NCBI GenBank assembly: GCA_963662155.1
Contig: OY759266.1
Coordinates: 13,461,835 to 13,525,834 of the forward strand
Direction of reading: 5' to 3'
Length of the DNA stretch: 64,000 bases
Source: Lamellibrachia columna
Lineage: Eukaryota > Annelida > Polychaeta > Sabellida > Siboglinidae
The notes below the pieces were generated by a model that ran no database searches, was not told where the DNA came from, and was given only the letters and a program-made list of their open reading frames with translations. Position 1 is the first letter of the stretch. Every line of letters starts with the position of its first letter. The translations under genes were made by a program, and so were the position numbers. Positions 12,001 through 24,000 of this stretch are shown piece after piece.

Positions 12001-15000
12001 GTGACCACTTCCTGGGTGTCCTCTGTTAGAGCCACAACATCAAAGAAAACATTAAACTTAAAGCTTCTTCCTCAATTCGATTGGTTTTGCTCTTCTTGTT
12101 TCATAATTTCACCAAAAATTTATTATATTTAGTATCTACTACTAGCATTATGACATCTAGTATCTACTACCAGTACTGACATATAGTATCTACTACTAGT
12201 ACTATGACATCTAGTACCTACTACTAGTACTACGACATCTAGTATCTACTAGTACTACATCTAATATCTACTACTAGTACTACGACATCTAGTATCTACT
12301 ACTGGTACTGACATCTAGTATTAGTACTATGGCATGCTGACTCATTTGTGTTTAGTTTTGATGCAATCATCAGACAAATTATTAAAATTATTTTTGAATG
12401 GGCACAGATCACTCTATAATATTTAATATTTATCTAAGGACCCTGAAATTAAACAGCCAAATTCTGTGTATAATTGGCTAAGATTAGTGTACAATTTCAG
12501 TGCCATATTTGTATTCGTTATGTATTTATGGTTGGCTAAATATGGCACCACGTGTTATTTAGCAGGTTTCTGTGAGGTTATTTTCAGGCCATGTACCGAT
12601 TTGGCCTACAGAATTGTCATAGTTATGTGTTTAATAATGCACACACTAAATCACAGTTATGCAGAGAATTGATATTGATGTTTTTTATTAGGGTACCTAA
12701 GTGGGAATGTGTATATTTGTTGCTTTAAAGATGGCTTTCATTTATGCGTTAAAATAGATGGGCACAGTATTTCCCAATAAATAGTTTAAAAAATCATAAC
12801 TAAATAACCACTGAAGCGATTTTGCTCAAATAAAGTTTATTTTACTTCTAAATCAAGTCTCTATCTAATAAGCCCATTTTAAATATAATTTGACAGGTTA
12901 CATTTTTTTAGTTGGGATACATACTACAACTAGCACTATGACATCTAGTATCTACTACTAGTACTATGACATCTAGTATCTACTACTAGTACTATGACAT
13001 CTACTACTAGTACTATGACATCTACTACTAGTACTATGACATCTAGTATATATTACTAGTACTATGACATCTAGTACCTACTACTAGTACTATGACATCT
13101 AGTATCTACTACTAGTACTACATCTAGTATCTACTACTAGTACTACGACATCTAGTATCTACTACTGGTACTGATATCTAGTATTTACTATTAGTACTAT
13201 GGCATGCTGGCTCATTTGTGTTTAATTTTGATGCAATCATCAGACAAATTATTAAAATTATTTTCGAATGGGCAGTCATCATTCAACGAAAAGGGCAAAA
13301 GTACAAGTATAACAAAAAGTATGACATAAGCCCTGATAAGGCTATTAACGTCTTTGCAGGTTACCCAATCTAATGATCAAAGCCAGTTCAGTCAGTGATA
13401 AAAAAGAGTACTTTATGCTTTTGGCAGTCTTTGTTAAATGAGGCTGGTTGATATGTTAGATTGTGTAGATTTCCGGAGTGGTGCATAACTGGGTGTAAGA
13501 AAATTTTTGCTGGAATGGCAATCTGGCCATGGTGGTTTCTATGCCTATGGGGCACAGGGTCTCGCCAACTTCCTCCTACTTTCTAAAGTATCCCGGTAAT
13601 CGTTTACTTAACTGGCCTAAATTATTAGGGCTTCATGCTGACAGTTTTTCTAGCATTTGTGTACCTGAATGCGTTCCTTACATCATTCCGCATATGTTCC
13701 AGTAAAAAAGTTCACATATTCTTAAAAAAACGTTGTGTTTTAGGCCACTTTTAATGTGTTTTTGAAAACAGCGGAACCGATTCCATGATACACATGGCAC
13801 GTGTGCGATTTGCGCTTTAGTCACGCCTCGGTGCCATCAGAACCGCGAAGGCGATGTTTGCATGTATTGGGCATACAATTACGCAACGTAAAAAAAATCA
13901 AGAGAAAAAAATTCTGAAAATATGCTCCAAAAATGTTTCAAACGAAGGAATTCTAGGAAAAAAATTAAAAAAACATTCTTCATAGTTTTCGTATTAAACG
14001 CAACATTTGTAGAGCACATATACAGTCACTTCTAACGTAATATTTCATATTTTATTGAATGAAATATTTGATGTTGCAAATATTATTTGTATGAAAATTA
14101 TGTGGTCATATTAGATGTTATGCGCATGCGCAACTAAAAAGGGACATCTAATTGCATGTCATTATTGATATCATTAAATTTAAAAGAATGCACGGGTTAA
14201 ATTATCTGTCGTTTGGTGAACAAAGATTATTGTTTTTGTAATAACAAATTATACTGGTGATATTGCATGTCATGCGCATGTGCAACTTTAAAGGGACAAC
14301 TCATTGCATGTCATTGTTAACATAATTAAATTTAAAACAATGCAGGGTTAAATTATCTGTCGTTTGGTGAACAAAGGTTTTTTAAAATTATGTTGACATT
14401 GCATGTCTGGTTTCTTTCTGATGGGGAGGGAAGGAGGTGGAGGGGCAGAGGAGGAGAGGGGGAGGGGAGGAGAGAGTGAGGGGAGAGGGAGGGGAGAGGG
14501 AGGGAGTTGAAACAGTCGTCAATAAATTCATTCTTCACCATCGTCGTTTGGCATTCTGTAAAAAAAGGATCCCATCAAGGTTAAAAGAAAGTCGTCCATC
14601 TCAGTCGCACGCCTTGTTGTGTATTCGTAGAAAGCGTCGTGTACGCTCTTCAATATCATGAGTCGTACTAACGAAGAATAGCGGAATGAACATCGAAGTA
14701 CCGCGACTGAGCGATCGTAGATGATCTGTGCCTCATTGACTAAGTTGATTAAGTACGGGTATCTGACGGCAGACATGATAAAACTTGTATTCTGTGTTGT
14801 AGGTTTTCGCAGCAATATCCTGCGGAGAAATCGTGATGTAGTACCGCCTTGCCAGTGATTAATGGGAAGAAGAAGATATAGCTCAGAAACAATTTTAATT
14901 GTTCATATTAAATAATATTAATTACTTTCTCGTAATACACGTGAAATAAAAGCATCCTTTCATCGCGCACACATATTCAATATATAACATTAATTAACAT

Positions 15001-18000
15001 ATTAGTCATTAATTAATTGACGTGCTACACTTTTGTAACTGCTAATGTGATTTAGACGTGTAATAAATAAAACACAACAGTTTACAGTTATTTAGATTTC
15101 TTGAAGGGATGGAGTCATCATAGATTATTCAGTATCCGTAAAAACAGAAATTTATTATTATCATTATGGGCAACATAAATCTTCATTATCATTACAAGCC
15201 ATCATTGTCAGTTTCATTATCATTACCATCAATGACCAGTTATATGTAAAGAACTCCATGAACCAACTACTGTACAAGTTATTTATTTGAATGATAAGGT
15301 CGCAAAGTAACAATGGTGTTTTAAAGTTGTCTGCTGGTGTAACTCATAGTGCGCTGGTGCTTGGCGGGTTTATTGATACAGATGTTAAAGACAGTAAGCT
15401 TACCGCTGGTCCACTGCTGGAAGTCTGGAACCCATATCAGTGAAGTGATCACCAACGATTAAAAGCCTGTCTCCATCAGGAGGCTAGTGTGAAAAGGACA
15501 GTTAGGTGGGGACTCTTGATAAGCCCAAGGTGTCCTTGTCCACTTGCCATCTGGGCCTTTGCCTTGGATGGCAATCTTGTTAAATATTGTTACAAATGGA
15601 GTACGGACATAACTCTTCATGGACAAAACCCCTAATGATCATTTTTATTTTGACCTTGCAGTAATGTAACATAATTTTTCTGCAACTTCATTTAAAATAA
15701 TTCAGTCACATACATGTTGACACTTCTTATGTATTGAATACGAGAAATACCAAAGATGTAGCTAATTGCGTATAAGATGATCTTTACACTTGCTATTATA
15801 CAAAATTAGTAGACCTAGCATCACATCACAACATACATTTCTTTTGTCCGGGGTAATGTAGGTATACAGACACACTTCCAAGGGTATAATGCCCCCACCT
15901 AAATGGCAGCTAGGACTAAAAAAACCTCCTCACATAACTACATAAAAATACAACATGCGGTATATGTAATAACCTTTATTTGCATTGTAAAAAAATAGTT
16001 ACACATCTTTATTGTAGGGGGGGGGGTGAGTGCTGAGTACGAGTACACCACCTGTACCATGGCTTATCCGGCACAGGCTTTATACAATTTTCCTGTTATT
16101 GTTGTTCCGATTAACGCTTCATATATATACCCCTACGTAGGCGCATGCAGAAATAAGGTAAATTGATGTAGGAAATCGTTGCCCAAGCCTAAATAATAAC
16201 ACTATTTAGTAATTATTTACATCGTGTGGCTTTCTTCTACGCACCGAGGGCCTCGGTTTGAGGCAGTTGCACAAAAGAAATTGTGTAGCATTTGCACAAA
16301 CTGCCGTGACGGGCGCATAACCGTCGAATACACATTGAATGCACAGGATTGTGTATTCTGGATGTGAGCTGTTATCAGTCATTCTGACCAAGAAATGTGT
16401 ATTCAGACAAATCCGGTGATACTACAACTGCACATAGACAGAACATATACGTGAAAAGCAATACATATGTGGTTAGCTAACTCACCAGATTAGAATTACT
16501 AAAAAAAAACTAAATATGTATTTGGTGTTCCCCAAAAATATAAATATGCATATAATTTAATTATTATTTGTAACTTATTTAAGTGAACATGTTAATGTAA
16601 AGAGTATATAAATTGACTTAAATTTATATAAATTTACTTAATTAAATTAAAGTACTCCTTCCCTCCCTCCTTCAAGTTGCGCATGTGTATGACATGCATT
16701 ATCATCAGTATAACTATTAATTACAAAAACAATAATCTTTGTTCACCAAACGACAGATAATTTAACCCATGCATTCTTTTAAATTTAATTATGTTAACAA
16801 TGACATGCAGTTAGATGTCCCCTTGTAGTTGCGCATGTGCATAACATCTAATATTGACCACATAATTTTCATACAAATAATATTTGCAACATCAAATATT
16901 TCATTCAATAAAATATGAAATATTACGAAGTGAATGTTGCATTTAATATGAACACTGTGGAAAATGTTATAATTTTTTTTCTAGAATTTCTTCATTTGAA
17001 ACATTTTTGGGGTCTATTTTCTAAATTTTTTCTCTTCATTTTTTACGTTGCGTAATTGTATGCCCAATACCATGAATTTATATTTACATATTTAAATATA
17101 TGTCCATGCCCAATACACACAAACACCGCCTTCGCGGTTCTGATGGCACCGAGGCGTGACTAATGCGCAAATCGCACATGCGCCATGATTATCATGCAAT
17201 CAGTTCAGCTATTTTGATGTGTAAAACTGATTAAAAGTGGCCCAAAACACAATATTTTAAAAGAATATATGAACTTTTTTTACTAGAACACATGCGGAAT
17301 GATGTAAGGAACGCATTCAGGTACAAAAATGCTGGAAAACCCGTCAACATAAAGCCGTAATAATTTAGGCCAGTTAAGTAAACTTATCCCATTGCCGTTA
17401 AGGCATTGGAGTGACTTCAAGGGTAATCGTTTACTTAACTGGCCTAAATTATTACGGCTTTATGCCGACGGTTTTTACAGCATTTTTGTACCTGAATGCA
17501 TTCCTTATATCATTCCGCATATGTTCCAGTAGAAAAAAAAATTCATATATTCTTTTAAAATATTGTGTTTTAGGCCACTTTTAATTAGTTTTACACATCA
17601 AAACAGCGGAGCCGATTGCATTATAAACATGGCGCGTGTGCGATTTGCGCATTTGTCATGCCTAGGTGCCATCAGAACCGCGAAGGCGATGTTTGTGTGC
17701 ACTGGGCATACAATTACGCAACGTAAAAAATTAAGAGAATTTTTTTTACAAAATAGGCTCCAAAAATGTTTCAAACGAAGAAATTCTAGAAAAAAATTAA
17801 AACATTCTCCACAGTTTTCATATTAAACACAACATTTGTAGAGCACATACAATCACCTCTAACGTAATATTTCATATTCTATTTAATAGAATATTTGATG
17901 TTGCAAATATTATTTGTATGAAAATTATGTGGTCGATATTAGATGTTATGCGTATGCGCAACTGCAAGGGGACATCTCATTGCACGTCATTGTAAATATA

Positions 18001-21000
18001 ATTAAATTTAAAAGAATGCATTGGTTAAATTATCTGTCGTTTGATGAACAAATATTATTGTTTTTGTAATTAAAAATTATACTGATGATATTGCATGTCA
18101 TGCGCATATGCAACTTTAAAGGGACGACTCATTGCATGTCATTAACATAATTAAATTAAAAAGAATGCATGGGTTAAATTATCTGTCGTTTGGTGAGCAA
18201 AGTTTATTGTTTTTGTAATTAAAATATATACTGTCTTTACTGATGATATTGCATGTCATGCGCATCTTTAAGGATTTAACAAGATTTAACAAGATTGCCA
18301 TCTTGAACAAGTTCCAGATGGCAAGTGGACAAGGAAGCAATTGGCTTATCGAGAGTCCAACAATTTTCTCATCTATGTGTAGCCCGCCCTTATTAGATAT
18401 CTGTCAATTCTATTTTTAAACATATTCACACTACTAGCATTAACACAATCATTTGGCAGTTTGTTCCATTCATTTATCACCCTCTGTGAGAAAGAGTACT
18501 TTCTCATGTCCAACCTACACTGCTCCTTAACTAATGCTGCTTTGTGTCCTCTGGTTCTACTGCCTTCTTTAAGTTTGAAGAACATATTCCTATCAACATC
18601 CTCATAACCGTTCACTATTTTAAACACTTCTATTTGGTCTCCTCTTAGTCTCCTGGTCTCTAGTGTTGTCAAACCACATTGTAATAAGCGACTTTCATAA
18701 CTAAGGTCTCTTAATTCTGGAATCATCTTAGTTGCTCTTCGTTGTATTCTTTCTAGCTTATCTATGTCTTTTTTACGATATGGCCTCCATGCTTGAATAC
18801 AATATTCCAAATGTGGTCTAACTATTGCTTTGTACAGGGGTACAATTAGATGTTTCTCCTTATACGTGATAGTTCTCCTAATTAGCCCTAGAATTTTATT
18901 TCCTTTCGAAGCAGCAATCCCACATTGCTCTGAAACTTTCATGTCAGCATTAAATGTTACTCCTAAATCCTTTTCTTGTGTGGTTCTACCTAGTACAGCA
19001 TCCCCCATTTTATATTCCTCGTCCATATTTCCATGTCCTATGTGTATACATTTACACTTCCCAAAATTGAATAACATTTGCCATTTTTCTGACCATTTAA
19101 CTAATTTTTCTAGATCATCCTGTAAACTTTGTTTATCTGTATCATTAGTAACCTTTCTGAATACTTTTGTATCATCTGCAAATTTGAGTACTTTGTTAGA
19201 TATGTCATCCTCCAAATCATTTATATATATGTGGAACCCCACTCAAAACAGATTTCCAGTTTGAAATCTTACCATCTACTATTACTCTCTGTCTTCTGTG
19301 TGTAAGCCACTTTTCTATCCAGTTGATTACATCATTGCCTATACCATGGGCTTTTAGTTTAAGTAACAATCTTTGATGTGGCACTTTATCGAAAGCTTTC
19401 TGAAAATCTAAGTAGACAACATCCACTGGTGACCCGTCATCTACCCACTTTGTAATTTCTTCTAAAAAACATAAGAGATTGGTTAGACATGACCTTGCTT
19501 TTAGGAATCCATGTTGAGATGTATTTATTAATTTATGTTTTACGAGGAATTTCACCATGTGGTCTCTAATTAATGTTTCGAGTAATTTACATACAACTGA
19601 TGTTAAACTCACTGGTCTGTAATTTTCTGGCTTCTTCCTCGATCCCTTCTTAAATAGTGGCGTAATGTTTGCTTCTTTCCATTCTGAAGGAACTATTCCT
19701 TCTTCTAGTGACAAGTTAAATAAGTTTGCAAGTGGTGTACTAATTTGATCAACAATTTCCTTTAGCAGTTTTGGTGGTATCCCATCAACTCCAGGTGATT
19801 TATTATCTTTCATCTTCTTAATTTTCTTTGCTATCATTTCAGGAGTTACAAATAACTGCCCTAAATGTTCTGATTTGTTGCCCTCAAATTTAGTCAATGG
19901 AACTGGAAGTGAGCTGATATCTTCTGTGGTAAAAACTGAGCTGAAATACTCATTCAGGACCTCTGCCATTTGGAACCCATCTGAAATTATGTTTTCACTG
20001 TTGTTTTCCAGTGGTCCGACCTTATCTCGAACTTTCTGTTTACTCCTTACATAAGCATAGAAACTCTTGCTGTCATTTTTTATATTACCTGCCAATTTTT
20101 GTTCAAAGGTTCTTTTAGATTTTCTAATTTCAGTTGTAGCTAGGTTAAGTGCCTCTTTGTAGTTTGTGTAGTCTTCTACATTTCCAGTGTGTTTATAGAC
20201 CTTCCACAGCATCTGTTTGTGAGCAATTTTTCTAATAGCTTCTTTTGACAGGTGTTTTTTCCTGGATCTTTTCCCTTGTTTTCTTAATGGAATAAATTTC
20301 TCAATAATGCCCTCAATCTCATATTTTAAACAAGTCCAGCATTCTGTTGCTGTCTTGTTCTTCAGCAAGTTATTCCAATCTATATTTGCTAGATATGTTC
20401 TCATCACTTTATATTTGCCTTTGTTGAAGTTCCTCCTCCATTGTTTTTTATATGTATTCCCTGTTTTTACTTTTATATTAAAATGGATTTGGTTATGGTC
20501 ACTTGAACCTAAAGGTTCGTGTACTTTAACATTGTCAACTAATTCATTTTGAGAAGACAAAATTAAATCTAATACATTCCCACCTCTGGTTGGTTCCAAG
20601 ACATGTTGAGTAAGGAAACAATCCTGTGTTAGAAGTAGAAACTGATGGTCGTCACCTCCAGCACTCTCTAATGATTCCCATTGTATATGGCCATGGTTAA
20701 AATCACCCATTATAACACATTCTCCCTTGCTCACCTCCCTTATCGCCTTTTGTAATTTTACATCTTCCTCTTGTCCTATGTTAGGACTACGATAAACTAC
20801 TCCTATTGTTAATGTTGAGTTCCTGGTAACTATGTTACACCAAATTGCTTCCACACTATCTGCTTCACTTTTCAGTGTAATTTCATATGCTTGGATAGAT
20901 TCTTTAATATACAAAATTACTCCACCTCCCCTTCTTTCTCGTCTATCCTTCCTAAACATTACATAGCCTGTCAGTGCTAACTCAGCATCTACTATATCTT

Positions 21001-24000
21001 CATTTGCCCATGATTCTGTGATGCCTATTACATGAGGATCAATATCTGCTACCATAATGTCTAACTCACTTTTTTTATTTACTATGCTCCTGGCATTTAA
21101 GCATACACATTTAAGTTCATTGTCTGAAATTATTGGTGAACATTTCTTTGGATGTGTATTTGTAGTAGTACTCCTTTGAGTTTTCTCTGTCAGTTCCCCC
21201 TGCGCATCTAGTTTAAATAATCTAAGGAGGGAGGGAAGGAGTACTCAAATTTATTTTTTGTGGGATGACAGCCTTGACTTCCTGTACACATCAAGGCTTT
21301 GGCGTTTTCAGTGACATCCCACCTATTGTTCTAGGACATATTAGTAAATTTAGGTATCTCCAATGTCACCTTATATGTTTACTATGTTGATACATAGTAA
21401 TGTATAGACAACTAGAATTGTGTGGCCATCTATACATGTTTTATTTTTATAGAACACATGCTGGGACAATTAGCAAACATTCTAGTGTTGCTAACTTTAT
21501 GGACAGTTTATGTTTCACTGTGTATACATGCATTATTATTATATTGTACCACAACTGTTGCCAATTGACTTGTCGTGTATATACGTTACGTGAAAACTAC
21601 TGTCATTAAATACTTTTATCCCAGCTCTGCCGTCTTGTGTTTCACACAAAATTTTTATTAAGTCAACTTATATAAATTTAAGTCAATTTATATAAATTTA
21701 CAATTTAATGTACTCTCTTTACATTAACATGTTCATTTAAATAATTTTAAAATAACAATTAAATGATATGCATATTCATATTTTGGGGGAACACCAAATA
21801 CATATTTAGTTTTTTTTATATTTCTAAACTGGCGAGTAACCAAACCACATATGTATTGCTTTTTATGTATATGCTGTGTCTATGTGCAGTTGTAGTATCA
21901 CTGGATTTGTCTGAATACACATTTCTTGATCGAATGACTGATAACACATTCACAGCTCACATCCAGCGGATACACAATCCTGTGCATTCAATGTGTATTC
22001 GACGGTTATGCGCCAGTCAAGGCAGTAAGTGCAAATGCCACACAATTTCTTTTGTGCAACTGCCTCGATGTAAATACTTACTAAATAGTGTTATTATTTA
22101 GGCTTGGACAAGGATATCCTACAGCAATTTACCTTATTTCTGCATGTGCTTACATAGGGGTATATATACGAAGCGTTAATCGGAACAACAATAACAGGAA
22201 AATTGTATAAAGCCTGTGCCGGATTAGCCATGGTACAGGTGGTGTACTCGTACTCAGCACTCACCCCTCCTCCCACAATAAAGATGTGTAACTAATTTTT
22301 TACAATGCAAATAAAGGTTATTACATATACCGCATGTTGTATTTTTTTGTAGTTATGTGAGGAAGTTTTTTAGTCCTAGTTTCCATTTAGGTAGGGGAAT
22401 TATATCCGGAGTAGGTGTGTCTGTATACCTACATTACCATCTCCGGACAAAATAAATGTATGTTGTGATGTGATGCTAGGTCTACTGATTTTGTATAATA
22501 AAAAGTGTAAAGATCATCTTATAAGCAATTAGCCACATCACTGGTATTTCTCCTATTCAATACATATGAAGTGTCAACATGTACGTGACTGAATTATTTT
22601 AAATAAACAAGATGCAGACAAATTATGTTGCATTACTGCAAGGTCAAAATAATAACGATCGTTAGGGGTTTTGTCCGTGAGGAGTTATGTCCATACTCCA
22701 TTTGTAACAATATTTAACAAGATTGCCATCCAAGGCAAAGGCCCAGATGACAAGCAGACAAGGACACCATGGGCTTATCAAGAGTCAGCACCTAACTGTC
22801 ATTTTCAAACTAGCCTCCTGATGGGGACAGGCTTTTAATTGACGCCATTCATTCGTTGGTGGTCACTTCACTGATGTGGGTTCCAGACCAGGGGTAAGCT
22901 TACTGTCTTTAACATCTGTATCAATAAACCTGCCAAGCAGCAGTATGAGTTACACCAGCAGACAGCTTTAAAACACCATTGTTACTTTGCAACATTTTCA
23001 TTCAAATAAATATAAGAAACTTTTACAATAGTTGGTTCATGGAGTTCTTTACATATAACTGGCCATTGATGGTAATGATAATGAAACTGACAATGATGGC
23101 TTGTAATGATAATGAAAAGTTATGTAGTCCCATAATGATAATAATACATTTCTGTTTTTACGTAATTATTGTGGTAAGGATACTGTGTGTTTCATTTATT
23201 ACACGTCAAAATCACACTAGCAGTTACAATAGTGTAGCACGTTGATTAATTAATTATTAATATGTAAATTAATGTTATATATTTTGTTGAATGTGTGTAT
23301 GAGCAATGAAAGGATGCTTTTAATTCACGTGTATTATGAGAAAGTAATTAATGTTATTTAATATGAACAATTAAAATTGTTTCTGAGCTATATCTTCTTC
23401 CCATTAATCACTGGCAAGGCGGTACTACATCACGATTTCTCCGCAGGATATTGCTGCGAAAACAGACAACACAGAATACCTCCCTCCCTCCGTCCCTCCC
23501 AACAATACTCCTACCCATCAGAAGGAAACCAGACGTGCAATATAAGCATAATAAAAAAAACCTTTGTTCACCAAACGACAGATATTTAAACCCTGCGTTC
23601 TTTTAAATTTAATTATATTAACAATGACATACAATGAATTGTCCCTTTAAAGATGCGCATGACATGCAATATCATCAGTATGTTTTAATTACAAAAACAA
23701 TAACCTTTGCTCACCAAACGACAAATAATTTAACCCAATGCATTCTTTTAAATTAAATTATATTTACAATGACATGCAATGAGATGTCCCCTTGTAGTTG
23801 CGCATGCGCATAACATCTAATATCGACCACATAATTTTCATACAAATAATATTTGCAACATCGAATATTTAATTAAATAAAATATGAAATATTACGTTAG
23901 AACACACTATATGTGCTCTACAAATGTTGCGTTTAATATGAAAACTGTGAAGAATGTGTTAATTTTTTTTCTAGAATTTCTTTGTTTGAAATTTTTTTAG

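Larger units (their letters stand above)
13595..17390 (+). mobile_element. MULE-like non-autonomous DNA transposon A
   Basis: Long terminal inverted repeats of about 0.7 kb: left 13595-14287 and right 16674-17390, opening GGTAATCGTTTACTTAACTG on the left; the right end is worn at the terminal 7-8 bases. The arms share ACCGCGAAGGCGATGTTTG and GCATACAATTACGCAACGTA. A subterminal block of about 135-190 bp (ATTATCTGTCGTTTGGTGAA...) is repeated. The 2.4-kb interior has no transposase. It contains a purine tract, an 82-aa minus-strand ORF, a LINE-tail module and a 26-codon ORF with a splice donor. The interior matches that of element B in the opposite orientation. MULE assignment rests on TIR length and the 9-bp duplication at element B. 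Confidence 0.8.

Noticed and set aside
15386..15440. Minus-strand ATGGGTTCCAGACTTCCAGC...GGTAAGC as a VWA8 first exon (MGSRLPAVDQ)
   Set aside because: It lies inside MULE A and its sequence is shared with the MULE B interior (about 22870-22905). It would leave phase 2, and it lacks the length and Arg content expected. The exon at 24492-24657 fits better.
18830..19264. 144-aa plus-strand ORF
   Set aside because: Antisense to the CR1-like RT C-terminal region.
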